A DNA stretch of 64,000 bases from Dyadobacter sandarakinus (GCF_016894445.1 NZ_CP056775.1:2668001-2732000); one strand, 5' to 3'; positions 55,504 to 63,761 are shown, counted from the first letter of the stretch. Translations and numbers: made by a program. The notes: generated by a model not told the origin, from the letters alone.

Positions 55504-56259
55504 TTAAAGCCCGTAAATGCCGCCTGAAACCGATATTTTCTCGCCGGTAATCCAGGCTGAGTCGTCGGAAGCCAGGAACACCGCTACCCGCGCGATGTCG
55601 TCGGGCTGACCGGTGCGCCCGAGCGGTGTGGTGGCGATGAGTTTGGCTTCAAAGTCGTTGCCGATAAAACCTGCACTGCGCGACCCTTCGGTTTCTACCA
55701 CGCCGGGCAGAATGGAGTTGATCCGGATGTTTTTGCCGCTGAATTCTTTGGAAAGGGAAACGGTAATGGCATCCAGTGCGGCTTTGGTTGCCGAGTAGAC
55801 CGATCCGGTGGGAAGGGGCGTGCGGCCTGCTTCGGAGCTGATGTTGATGATGTTGCCGCCGGTTTCCCCAAACAATTTCACCGCAGCCTGGATGGCTAAT
55901 ATGGAACCCAGCACATTGATGTTAAACTGGTCATGAAAGGTCCGGGCGGATATCTGCTCAATGGGTTCGTACTGGTAAATGCCCGCATTGTTCACCAGAA
56001 TATCCAGCGAACCGAATGCATTGCTGGTTTCTTCAAAAAGCCGTGCAATGTCGTTTTCGTTTGAAACGTCTCCCTGTACGGCAATGGCACTACCCCCATT
56101 TTCGGTAATTGTCCGCACTACTTTATCCGCATCTTCCTGGCTGGATGCATAGTTCACAACTACCTTTGCCCCTTCTGCCGCGAATTGCCTGGCGATCGCC
56201 GCGCCTATGCCTTTGGATGCGCCCGTAACCAGGGCTACTTTGTTTTCTAATTTGCTCAC
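55504..56259 (-). CDS. Short-chain dehydrogenase/reductase (SDR), FabG-like
   Basis: A 251-residue classical SDR of the FabG/glucose-dehydrogenase-like group. Motifs are VTGASKGIGAAIARQFA, VNNAGIY, the catalytic Ser in INISSEAGR and YSATK, and the C-terminal FLASDDSAWITGEKISVSGG. Translation appears to start at GTG (56259). A -7 element TAGCTTTG lies 27-34 bases upstream. It is divergent from an hxlR-type gene and is the likely target of that regulator. Confidence 0.92.
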   Translation of the reverse strand: MSKLENKVALVTGASKGIGAAIARQFAAEGAKVVVNYASSQEDADKVVRTITENGGSAIAVQGDVSNENDIARLFEETSNAFGSLDILVNNAGIYQYEPIEQISARTFHDQFNINVLGSILAIQAAVKLFGETGGNIINISSEAGRTPLPTGSVYSATKAALDAITVSLSKEFSGKNIRINSILPGVVETEGSRSAGFIGNDFEAKLIATTPLGRTGQPDDIARVAVFLASDDSAWITGEKISVSGGIYGL

Positions 56260-56285
56260 TGCTTCAATCCATTAAGTTTAGGCTG

Positions 56286-56293
56286 CAAAGCTA
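56286..56293 (-). promoter_or_regulatory. -7 element of the SDR operon
   Basis: The minus strand reads TAGCTTTG, an exact TAnnTTTG match, upstream of the GTG start at 56259. No exact TTG is seen at the expected distance. Confidence 0.55.
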
Positions 56294-56303
56294 GGTGGAG
56301 GTT

Positions 56304-56336
56304 GTTACTTTTCGTAACTTTGTATTGAAAAGTAAC
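56304..56336. promoter_or_regulatory. Inverted repeat enclosing a -7 element, probable HxlR operator
   Basis: GTTACTTTTC (56304-56313) and GAAAAGTAAC (56327-56336) are perfect complements. Between them TAACTTTG (56315-56322) matches the -7 consensus for the plus-strand hxlR gene. Binding here would switch off that promoter and could affect the divergent SDR genes. Confidence 0.72.
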
Positions 56337-56363
56337 AGTAATATCGAGGTAACCAACTAACCT

Positions 56364-56717
56364 ATGCAGTGCGAACCCCGTCAGACTGACAAGCATAAAA
56401 AGGAAATGATGGCCGTCCAGGATTCAATGGACGTGCTGAATGGCAAATGGAAAATTTCGATTATTTCGTCGATCTGCTTTTATAACAAAAGGCGGTTTTC
56501 GGACATCCTGAACGACGTGGAAGGTATTTCCAACAAAATGCTGAGCAAGGAGCTGAAAGAACTGGAAATTAACCAGTTGGTGAAACGTACCGTGCTCGAC
56601 ACCCAGCCTGTGACGGTCCAGTACGAGCTGACGGAGCACGGTCTCACCTTGAAAACCATCATTAACAACCTCACCGACTGGGGCCTGGCGCACCGGAAGA
56701 AGATTATCGGGGAATAG
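56364..56717 (+). CDS. HxlR family transcriptional regulator
   Basis: A 117-residue winged-helix regulator. The core VLNGKWKISIISSICFYNKR, RFSDILNDVEGISNKMLSKE and the wing VQYELTEHG are typical. The N-terminus has a single Cys (MQCEP), a position used for redox sensing in some relatives. It is divergent from two SDR genes and followed 30 bases later by a Crp/Fnr gene on the same strand. It probably autoregulates through the repeat at 56304-56336. Confidence 0.92.
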   Translation: MQCEPRQTDKHKKEMMAVQDSMDVLNGKWKISIISSICFYNKRRFSDILNDVEGISNKMLSKELKELEINQLVKRTVLDTQPVTVQYELTEHGLTLKTIINNLTDWGLAHRKKIIGE

Positions 56718-56747
56718 GTACGTTCACTTTAAAAACCCCGCGTGACC

Positions 56748-57311
56748 ATGGAATCAAAATTGCGGCAGCATATAGAAAAGCTGGTGCCTTTGACAGACGA
56801 TGAATTTGCGTTTGTCGAGAAGCATTTTACTTTTAAAAAATACAAAAAACATCAGTTTATGGTGCAGCAGGGTGAGCCCGTCCCCTATAATTATTACCTG
56901 CTTTCCGGGCTGACGAAACTGGTATATACCGACGAGACTACCGACAGGCAGTACATTCTGTCATTTGCGATGGAGGACTGGTGGGACAACGATTTCCAGG
57001 CTTACTACACCCGCACCAGGGCTACGCTGTCCATGGAATGCCTGGAAGATACGGAGGCGCTCTGCCTGTCGCTGGACGATTTCCATGCCCTGAGAACCGG
57101 CCTGCCGAAGATTGAACATTTCTTCCTGGAAAAAGTGATTGCGGGCTATTTCTCAGCCCAGCGCCGCATTCTTTCACTGATGACGTCCAGCGCGCAGGAG
57201 CGATATGCACAGCTCGCAGCACAACACCCCTCCTTATTGCAGCGCCTGCCCAAAACACAGCTGGCTGCCTACCTGGGCGTGTCCAGGGAAACCCTCAGCC
57301 GGCTGAACTGA
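56748..57311 (+). CDS. Crp/Fnr family transcriptional regulator
   Basis: A 187-residue regulator with a cyclic-nucleotide-binding-like domain (FTFKKYKKHQFMVQQGEPVP) and a C-terminal helix-turn-helix (LPKTQLAAYLGVSRETLSRLN) that ends immediately after the recognition helix, slightly shorter than usual. A GTG at 56742 is in frame two codons earlier; the ATG at 56748 is preferred. Three bases after its stop is an exact TGTGA-N6-TCACA site, probably its own target upstream of the RidA gene. Confidence 0.9.
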   Translation: MESKLRQHIEKLVPLTDDEFAFVEKHFTFKKYKKHQFMVQQGEPVPYNYYLLSGLTKLVYTDETTDRQYILSFAMEDWWDNDFQAYYTRTRATLSMECLEDTEALCLSLDDFHALRTGLPKIEHFFLEKVIAGYFSAQRRILSLMTSSAQERYAQLAAQHPSLLQRLPKTQLAAYLGVSRETLSRLN

Positions 57312-57313
57312 CG

Positions 57314-57329
57314 TGTGACCTGGCTCACA
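57314..57329. promoter_or_regulatory. Crp/Fnr-type site TGTGA-N6-TCACA
   Basis: TGTGACCTGGCTCACA is an exact match to the classical Crp half-site arrangement. It lies between the Crp/Fnr gene (stop 57311) and the RidA gene (start 57407), in the right place to control the latter. Confidence 0.7.
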
Positions 57330-57406
57330 CCAAAGTCGTGCGGTGGCTCACGTGATGGTTTTCGTTGCACCCGGTAGGTTTGCAGGGAAATCAATTGAAA
57401 GAAAAA

Positions 57407-57796
57407 ATGGAAAAAAGCGTCATCAATCCCTGGCAATGGCAAAACGGGCGCCACTACGCGCAGGCAGTAGCAGTGAAGCAGGTCGAAAGTACATTTTACT
57501 GCGCGGGGCAGGCGGCTGTGCATGCAGACGGAACATCGAGTACGGCGGATATGCATACGCAGCTGCTCCTCGCGATCAGCAATCTCGAACAGGTTATCCG
57601 CGCAGCGGGCTTCGAAAGTAAAAATATTGTCCGGCTGAATGTGTACACGACCAATCACGAGGAGTTTTTCAAATGTTTTGACACTTTCGGCGAGTGGATT
57701 ACAAGGAACGAAATCAGGCAGGCGGCAACTTTTTTTGAGGTGAAATCACTTTTTGAGACGCTATCGGTGGAGTTGGAAGCGACTGTGGTGAAGTGA
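57407..57796 (+). CDS. RidA family protein
   Basis: A 129-residue RidA/YjgF-type protein. It shows the subgroup start MEKSVINPWQWQNGRHYAQ, FYCAGQAAVHADG and the C-terminal VELEATV. Classical RidA deaminates reactive enamine/imine intermediates using a conserved Arg near residue 105; here the equivalent region reads FFEVKSLFETLSVELEA without an obvious Arg, so it may belong to a non-deaminating subgroup. The ATG at 57407 has an A-rich ribosome region. A strong terminator follows. Confidence 0.88.
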   Translation: MEKSVINPWQWQNGRHYAQAVAVKQVESTFYCAGQAAVHADGTSSTADMHTQLLLAISNLEQVIRAAGFESKNIVRLNVYTTNHEEFFKCFDTFGEWITRNEIRQAATFFEVKSLFETLSVELEATVVK

Positions 57797-57799
57797 GTG

Positions 57800-57838
57800 A
57801 CGGCTACCGGGCAGCAACCTGCGCCCGGTAGCCGTTTT
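57800..57838 (+). terminator. Intrinsic terminator after the RidA gene
   Basis: Perfect 13-base stem ACGGCTACCGGGC with its complement (57800-57812 and 57823-57835), 10-base loop, then TTT. Confidence 0.85.
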
Positions 57839-58010
57839 CGGCAACTTACGTGTGGGTGGCTGTAAGGTAATCATCCTAAATGGTTACAATTCCGGTAATA
57901 ACTTCCCGTACCTGCATCCGGATTCGCCCCGCAACGTTGTCAGCAGGCCCGGGATGCTGCTGGAACAGAAATTGCTACACTGCTCACATTCATCAACATT
58001 AATAAACATC

Positions 58011-58544
58011 ATGAAAAAATTAACCACAGGTATCGCGGCATTGATGCTGATCGCAGGCGGAACGCTTTTCGCACAAGGCACAACCAATCAGACCACACAG
58101 AAACAGGGAACCAGCACAACAACCCAGCAGGGCACCTCAACTTCGGACATGCAGAACAGCAGTACTACCAATAACGCTATCCTTCCTAGCGGGCAGCAGA
58201 ACAGCGGACAGAACAGTAATATGCCTGCAACGCAGAGCAACAGCAACACCCAGGACAGCTCGTCGACGGGAAATGTAAATAACAGCACGACGAATAACGC
58301 CATCAATCCTACTGGACAGCAGAATGGCAGTTCATCCGATAAAAATTCTGCACCGCAGAGCAGCACCAATATGCAGGGACAGAGAACCGGCACAACCGGC
58401 ACATCTGTAACCAGCGAAATGGATTCGACAAAAAGCACTATGACGGAAAATTCAGGCACCAGCAATACAGGAAAGTCTGACATGTCTGACAACAAATCAA
58501 AAAAGAGAAAGAAAGACAAAAAAGGTACTTCTGACCCGAATTGA
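58011..58544 (+). CDS. Secreted low-complexity Ser/Thr/Asn/Gln-rich protein
   Basis: A 177-residue exported protein. The signal peptide is MKKLTTGIAALMLIAGGTLF; the mature part is almost only S, T, N, Q and G and is expected to be disordered, ending in a basic Lys/Arg tail (KSKKRKKDKKG). Two related segments, NSSTTNNAILPSGQQNSGQ and NNSTTNNAINPTGQQNGSS, point to internal duplication. The frame is open from 57852, but only the ATG at 58011 leads into a signal peptide. Function is unknown; such proteins can be envelope or matrix components. Confidence 0.75.
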   Translation: MKKLTTGIAALMLIAGGTLFAQGTTNQTTQKQGTSTTTQQGTSTSDMQNSSTTNNAILPSGQQNSGQNSNMPATQSNSNTQDSSSTGNVNNSTTNNAINPTGQQNGSSSDKNSAPQSSTNMQGQRTGTTGTSVTSEMDSTKSTMTENSGTSNTGKSDMSDNKSKKRKKDKKGTSDPN

Positions 58545-58561
58545 TTTGAAGCGTAACAAAT

Positions 58562-58597
58562 AAAATAACCCCGGCCAGCCATGACCGGGGTTATTTT
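58562..58597 (+). terminator. Intrinsic terminator after the low-complexity protein
   Basis: Perfect 13-base stem AAAATAACCCCGG with its complement (58562-58574 and 58585-58597), 10-base loop, with T residues at the 3' side. Confidence 0.9.
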
Positions 58598-58779
58598 GTT
58601 TACGGTATTTCATTAAAATTTTTGAAGCCGCTCACCTGGACCTGCGAATGGATTTTCTGTCTTTTCACGGGCACGATTATGTTAAAGAGAGCAATAACCT
58701 GCATACCATTATTAAGTGCGGATGATGCACTCACCGCAAACTTCCCCGGCAGGTATACCTATTTAACTTCCCAACAACA

Positions 58780-59469
58780 ATGAACCCATTCAAAGTAAAA
58801 GTTTTGTCCTTCGATCAAATTCACGAACTGCCCGGATCATGGGAAAAGAGTGATCTGGTGAATCTGCTGAATGCCATGGATTACGATAATCCGGCCGAGA
58901 TCAAGGACGCTGAACTGAAAGAAATGTGCATGATGTCGCTGACGGATTATGAACCGGAAGAGGCTGCGAAAATTGTGCTGGACTATACCATTGCGGACCG
59001 CCTCACGGAGGGACAGCTCGCCAACCTGTCACACGAAATTCTGAGTGAAAAGCTGTGGGAGGAGTATCCTGAGCTGCACCTGCATCCTGATCTGTTCAGG
59101 TCTACGCAACTGTTGTACGATGCATTCAACGGCAAGTTCCCGCGGGCAGAGGCTGTCCGGTTCAGCATTGAAATTGAAGGAGATACAAGCATTTTTAATG
59201 AAAATCCCGAGGCACCGGTCGTCAGGATACTGGCTGGCGGCATGTCGGACCGTAGCCTGATCCACCGCCTGTTTTCAGATCAGCTTGCGGGAGACAAGTT
59301 TGACGAGGCAAAAGATATCCTATGGCAGTTGCATGTGGTTGCCAAAGGCGAAAATACGGTCACTTTCGACATTGTTAGCTCAACGTACTGGCTTGAAGAG
59401 ATCAAATATGCGGATAGCTTTGAAGCCGGTTCACACGCGGATGCGGTTGCGGAAGATAATGCAGCCTAG
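58780..59469 (+). CDS. Cytoplasmic protein of unknown function
   Basis: A 229-residue acidic soluble protein that I do not recognise. It has no signal peptide or membrane segment. The first half looks helical (SWEKSDLVNLLNAMDYDNPA, RLTEGQLANLSHEILSEKLW), the second has alternating strands (VRFSIEIEGDTSIF, NTVTFDIVSSTYWL). The C-terminus is a short acidic/Ala tail. It stands alone between two terminator-like hairpins and upstream of the hybrid histidine kinase. Confidence 0.75.
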   Translation: MNPFKVKVLSFDQIHELPGSWEKSDLVNLLNAMDYDNPAEIKDAELKEMCMMSLTDYEPEEAAKIVLDYTIADRLTEGQLANLSHEILSEKLWEEYPELHLHPDLFRSTQLLYDAFNGKFPRAEAVRFSIEIEGDTSIFNENPEAPVVRILAGGMSDRSLIHRLFSDQLAGDKFDEAKDILWQLHVVAKGENTVTFDIVSSTYWLEEIKYADSFEAGSHADAVAEDNAA

Positions 59470-59931
59470 CCGCAGCTCTCATAAATCAATGTCAGCCGGC
59501 CTGTCAAAACTGAAAATACCAGGACTACCGCCGGCTTAATAACAATTGTTTTCTCCGCCTGGGTTGAACCATGCCCGGCATGTAACCCAGGCGGAGTTAT
59601 TACCCTGTCAGGCTTGACCCGCAAGACCGGGCCGGCCAAAAGATCCTTCACAAAACATTTACACCCATCCGTCATCCGCAATGATGTGTTTTCAAAAAAG
59701 GAAAACCTGTTGCTTCCAAGGTTGGTAGTCAGTGCTGTTACCTTCCTCTCACTTACTCAAAAATGCCGCTTATTCTTCACCAGAGTGGTTGAGGAGACAT
59801 TATTTACCTGTCGACTTGAAACGAAATAGTTCTATATTTATATTAAATTAAAATTTTCTTTTATAGGTTATAGTCAAATTTCTTACCTGAGTTTCTGAAT
59901 TCTGCGTAGCACACATTCTAATGGGTTTAAA
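59470..59931. other. Intergenic region with a branched hairpin
   Basis: 462 bases before the histidine kinase. It holds the hairpin at 59553-59596 and then an AT-rich stretch (59820-59880) that may contain the kinase promoter, although no exact TAnnTTTG was found. A 71-codon frame at 59614-59829 shows no protein-like features. Confidence 0.6.
59553..59596 (+). terminator. Branched hairpin, possible terminator
   Basis: Outer stem CTCCGCCTGGGTT with its complement (59553-59565 and 59584-59596), inner stem CATGC/GCATG (59570-59574 with 59578-59582). The T run after it is poor (TTATTA), so termination is plausible but not certain. Confidence 0.55.
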
Positions 59932-62733
59932 ATGAGCACTGGTATCAAGATAGTTTACCTGGGAGTATCACAGGATCAAACCGATGCGGTAAGACAAGCT
60001 TTGTATAAAGCACAGTTGCTTCCTGAGATCCGGGTAGCCGACACCTATGAACAATTTCTGACAGCTGTAAGCGAGTTTTCTCCCGACCTGATCCTCTCTG
60101 AATACCGACTACCCGATATCAGTTGCTCGCAGGCGATGGAAATCCTGCGGGAGTCAGGGATTACGATTCCCTTTATTGTAATTTCCGATACAATATCCGA
60201 AGCCATGTCCGAAGAGCTGCTGCGGATTGGCATTGATGATTACATCACCAAAGCAGAAATGAGCCGCCTTGCTTTTGCGGTGTGCAAGACGCAGGAAAAG
60301 TACCAGGTGAAGCAGGAGCAGCAGGCTTTGCTGCGGCAATTGACCGACAGTGAAAAACGTTTCCGCACCCTGGTCGAAAATAGTTCTGATGCAGTTGTTG
60401 TGCTCAATGCGGAGGCGCAGCCCATTTATGTATCCCCTGCTGTAAAAAATGTTCTCGGGTATACGGCCGATGAAGTGCTGGCCATGAACATTTTCTCCAA
60501 AGCACATCCCGACGACACAAGCGGGCTGGCAGAAACCATGATGAAGGTATTTGCCAATCCGGGCGTAGCAATTCCCGGGCATACGGGCCGGATGCTGCAC
60601 AAGGACGGCACCTGGCGGTGGATTGAAGCCACGGTTACAAACCTTTTGCATGAGCCGGGAGTGAACGGGATTGTGGACAATTTCCGTGATGTGACCAAAC
60701 AAAAGCTGGGCGAGGAAAAAATCCTGCAGCTTAACAAACTTTATGCATTCCTGAGCGAGGTGAACCACACCCTGGTACATGCGGCGGACTCCCGCACGGT
60801 GTTCAGGGAAGTATGCCGGATTGCGTGTGAAGTAGGTCAGTTTCAGGGAGCGTGGATCGGGATGTTTGCCGGCGACAGCAACAAAGTAGCCGTCGAAGAA
60901 CAGCAGAATATGAACGCTGAATTTCTGTCGGCATTCGCGAATGCGACTGAGGAACAGGCACAATTGCGCGAGGCTTTAAATGTCCACCCCTACTATGTTA
61001 CAAACAACGCACAGGAAGATTTTATTTCCGGGCACTGGAAAGCGCTCGCGGCGTCCTCAGGGTACCGTTCCTGCATGGTCCTGCCCATAAAAAGGTCAGG
61101 GAAGATTGTGGGCACCTTCAACCTGTATGCTTCGCAGGCTGATATTTTCACGACGGCTGAAATAAGCTTGTTAGAGGAAGCGGCGATGGGAATTTCCTTT
61201 GCGCTCGACGTTTTTGAAAAAGAAAGGCAGAAGGTTATTGCCGACCAGCAACTGCAGCATAAGGAAAGGCGTCTGAGCCAGGCGCAGGCGATTGCACATC
61301 TGGGAAGCTGGGAGACAGACCTGGTAAAAAATACGAGTATATGGTCAGATGAGACCTGCCGGATCTATGGCCTGCCCGAAAACAATAATATGCAATCGCT
61401 GGAATCCTGGTTATCGTTCGTACATCCCGACGACCTGGAATATGTTGTCCAAAGCAACCGGCGTGTACTGGAGACCATGCAGCCCGCGGATTACTACCAC
61501 CGGATCATCCGGAAAGACGGGCAGATCCGGCACCTGTATGTGCAAACCCACATTGAGCTGAACAGTCTGGGGCAGCCGGTTACATTATGCGGCGTGCTGC
61601 ACGACGTGACCGACAAAAAACTGGCTGACGAAAGGATCATTTCGGCGCTTGAAGAGCGGAATGTTATCCTGGAAAGTATCGGGGACGGGTTTTATGCACT
61701 CGACCGGAACTGGACGGTTACCTACTGGAATAAAAAAGCCGAAGTTCTGCTCCACCGCTCCAAGGAATCGGTAGAGGGTCACAGTTTATGGACGATGTTT
61801 CCGGATGTTGTCAATACCGACATTTATTACGCCTACCATGTTGCCGTGGAGCTGGATGTGATCCAGCAATTTGAATTTTTCTATGAAAGTGACAACAACT
61901 GGTTCGAGATCACTGCTTATCCTTCTGCCAATGGATTGTCTGTATACTTCCATGACATTACCAGCCGCAAAAAATCACAAGCACAACTCAGGGAGCTGAA
62001 TGAAAGTTTGAGGAACTATGCAAGTGAGCTTATCGAATCCAACCAGGGGCTCGACCAGTTTGCTTACGTAGTATCGCACAACCTGCGTGCACCGGTAGCC
62101 AATATCATTGGCCTGGGCGAGCTCGTAGCGCAGGATACATATCCTTCCCATATCAGGGATGAGTTTATCAACGGGATCTTGGTCAATGTAAAGCGGATTG
62201 ACGATGTCATTTCGGACCTCAATACCATCCTGCGGATCAAACAGGAAGTGAGTGAAAACAGGGAGATGATTAACCTGCAGCATCTGGTAGACAATGTACG
62301 GTCCAGCCTTGTCGGCATTATTGACAAAGAGCAGGTCGATATTCAAGCCGATTTCAGTGTTGTCCCCGAACTATTTACACTTAAATCCTATCTTTATAAT
62401 ATCTTTTACAACCTGATCATCAATAGTATAAAGTACCGCAGGCCCAACCACTCGCCGGTGATCTATATCAGCAGCAGTGTTCATGAAGACTGCGTAATCA
62501 TCAGCATTCGTGACAATGGGATGGGGATTGACCTGGCAAAAAGAGGAACGGAGATTTTCGGTTTGTATAAGCGCTTCCACCAGCATGTTGAAGGAAAAGG
62601 CCTGGGATTATTTATGGTAAAAACGCAGGTGGAAATGCTCGGCGGGAAGATATATGTAAATAGTAATATCAATGAAGGTACTGAATTCAGAATTGAATTT
62701 TGTTCGGATGTGTGTCAAATTACTCCTGTATGA
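59932..62733 (+). CDS. Sensor histidine kinase: pseudo-receiver, PAS, GAF, PAS, PAS, HisKA-HATPase
   Basis: A 933-residue soluble sensor kinase. Order: an N-terminal receiver-like domain (1-125), PAS (about 138-260), GAF (about 273-427), PAS (about 447-563), PAS (about 570-682), a dimerisation/phosphoacceptor helix with His716 in VSHNLRAPVANI, and the ATPase domain (about 806-925) with IRDNGMGIDL and GKGLGLFMVK. In the receiver-like domain the phosphorylated Asp is replaced by Glu57 (LILSEYRLPD) and the usual N-terminal acidic pair is absent, so it cannot be phosphorylated normally. No membrane segments. Its stop overlaps the start of the response regulator (ATGA), so the two are translationally coupled. 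Confidence 0.93.
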   Translation: MSTGIKIVYLGVSQDQTDAVRQALYKAQLLPEIRVADTYEQFLTAVSEFSPDLILSEYRLPDISCSQAMEILRESGITIPFIVISDTISEAMSEELLRIGIDDYITKAEMSRLAFAVCKTQEKYQVKQEQQALLRQLTDSEKRFRTLVENSSDAVVVLNAEAQPIYVSPAVKNVLGYTADEVLAMNIFSKAHPDDTSGLAETMMKVFANPGVAIPGHTGRMLHKDGTWRWIEATVTNLLHEPGVNGIVDNFRDVTKQKLGEEKILQLNKLYAFLSEVNHTLVHAADSRTVFREVCRIACEVGQFQGAWIGMFAGDSNKVAVEEQQNMNAEFLSAFANATEEQAQLREALNVHPYYVTNNAQEDFISGHWKALAASSGYRSCMVLPIKRSGKIVGTFNLYASQADIFTTAEISLLEEAAMGISFALDVFEKERQKVIADQQLQHKERRLSQAQAIAHLGSWETDLVKNTSIWSDETCRIYGLPENNNMQSLESWLSFVHPDDLEYVVQSNRRVLETMQPADYYHRIIRKDGQIRHLYVQTHIELNSLGQPVTLCGVLHDVTDKKLADERIISALEERNVILESIGDGFYALDRNWTVTYWNKKAEVLLHRSKESVEGHSLWTMFPDVVNTDIYYAYHVAVELDVIQQFEFFYESDNNWFEITAYPSANGLSVYFHDITSRKKSQAQLRELNESLRNYASELIESNQGLDQFAYVVSHNLRAPVANIIGLGELVAQDTYPSHIRDEFINGILVNVKRIDDVISDLNTILRIKQEVSENREMINLQHLVDNVRSSLVGIIDKEQVDIQADFSVVPELFTLKSYLYNIFYNLIINSIKYRRPNHSPVIYISSSVHEDCVIISIRDNGMGIDLAKRGTEIFGLYKRFHQHVEGKGLGLFMVKTQVEMLGGKIYVNSNINEGTEFRIEFCSDVCQITPV

Positions 62734-63128
62734 ATCCTCCTTCGCAGTTTATTCTTGTAGATGATGACCCCATCAACAACATGCTCAGTAAATACATCAT
62801 CAGTAATGTTGCTCCCGACGCCGGTATTCAGCTTTTCACTGATCCCGTACAGGCGCTGGCAGCGATAGAACAACGATTTGACGACCCGGCAGCCCGGGTG
62901 GAAACCGTTCTTTTTCTTGATATCAATATGCCTACGATGAGCGGCTGGGAATTTCTGGAACAACTGGCTGTGTTTCCCGGCAGGTTGATTGCACATATTT
63001 CCATCTTCATTCTCTCTTCTTCCATTGATCCCAAGGACGTCAGCAATGCCGAAAGTCATCCGCTTGTGCAGGGGTACTTTTCAAAACCCCTCAGCAAGGA
63101 TATCGTAAGGAAAGTAATAGCAGGATAG
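62730..63128 (+). CDS. Single-domain response regulator (CheY-like)
   Basis: A 132-residue receiver domain without an output domain. The acidic pair is in FILVDDDPINN, the phosphoacceptor is Asp64 in LFLDINMPTMSGWE, the switch Ser is in FILSSSIDPK and the Lys in YFSKPLSK. The ATG at 62730 overlaps the kinase stop by four bases. The short receiver with the rcp1-like NMPTMSGWEFL segment fits a partner of PAS/GAF kinases. It probably signals by protein contact or forms part of a phosphorelay. Confidence 0.94.
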   Translation: MNPPSQFILVDDDPINNMLSKYIISNVAPDAGIQLFTDPVQALAAIEQRFDDPAARVETVLFLDINMPTMSGWEFLEQLAVFPGRLIAHISIFILSSSIDPKDVSNAESHPLVQGYFSKPLSKDIVRKVIAG

Positions 63129-63269
63129 CCGGTAGTTAAAGGCTCGGAAAGGCTGGTTAACATGCTCGTAGATAGTATGTTTTCCAGCGCTTATCAGCAT
63201 CTTGCCATGAAGCACTTAATACAGTTAGTTTATTTTTTCTTACCTAACTAATTCTATAAAAATCTTTAT

Positions 63270-63277
63270 TATTTTTG
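63270..63277 (+). promoter_or_regulatory. -7 element before the 46-codon gene
   Basis: TATTTTTG matches TAnnTTTG and lies 43 bases before the ATG at 63321. No clear TTG is found 20 bases upstream. Confidence 0.4.
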
Positions 63278-63320
63278 TTACGATATTTTTATCGATCAAT
63301 ACCACCAACCTCTATCAAAC

Positions 63321-63461
63321 ATGACCATAACGCTCACCTTCGTACGGAGGAGAATTTCCGTACGCAAATTCCGAATTCACAATAAATGGTTTGTAGGCTT
63401 CTGGGTCGCTAATTTCCTGATCTGGTTTGCTATTCTTTATGGCGTGAGCAAAATCTTTTAA
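63321..63461 (+). CDS. 46-residue single-span membrane peptide
   Basis: ATG at 63321 to TAA at 63461 encodes a 46-residue peptide: a basic N-terminus (TFVRRRISVRKFRIHNK) followed by one hydrophobic, Trp-rich helix (FVGFWVANFLIWFAILYGV). The charge-then-helix pattern is that of a small inner-membrane protein. A -7 element lies upstream. An inverted repeat CGTACGGA/TCCGTACG (63341-63348 with 63357-63364) falls inside the gene. I know no family for it; it may be real because both codon pattern and topology are coherent. Confidence 0.5.
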   Translation: MTITLTFVRRRISVRKFRIHNKWFVGFWVANFLIWFAILYGVSKIF

Positions 63462-63761
63462 GCCGATTGTTCAGGCAGGAATACACCGAAAGATCTTCAA
63501 CTGAATAACTTTTACCCGATTCAGGTGCAATATCGTAAGCTTTTGCCGGTGACATGCGTAAAAATGGCATGTCACCGACTGCCTGATTGTACCACATGCA
63601 GCTTTGAGGCAAATCGATCATTACTTTACCTGGCTCAGCGGCCGGTAAAAGGATAGTGCATGTGCCGCAGGTTCCTGTCCGCATGCTGCGTATAGCCTTC
63701 TACCGTAATCGCCTGCAACCTGCGGCCAAATTGACTACCTTTGGCAACAAAAACGCGGGTT
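63462..63761. other. Intergenic region with a perfect hairpin
   Basis: 300 bases before the sialidase gene. It contains an 11-base perfect stem CGGTGACATGC with its complement (63547-63557 and 63567-63577), loop GTAAAAATG. Neither side has a good T run. An 84-codon minus-strand frame (63430-63684) is discussed among the rejected items. Confidence 0.55.
63736..63743 (+). promoter_or_regulatory. -7 element of the sialidase gene
   Basis: TACCTTTG is an exact TAnnTTTG match, 18 bases before the ATG at 63762. The position 20 bases upstream reads CTG instead of TTG. Confidence 0.6.

Noticed and set aside
63430..63684. Minus-strand frame with MRTGTCGTCTIL, resembling a 2Fe-2S ferredoxin cluster loop
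   Set aside because: The first cluster Cys would be the start Met, an in-frame stop lies six codons upstream, the downstream part has no ferredoxin fold pattern, and a perfect hairpin interrupts it. A decayed ferredoxin is possible but not supported.
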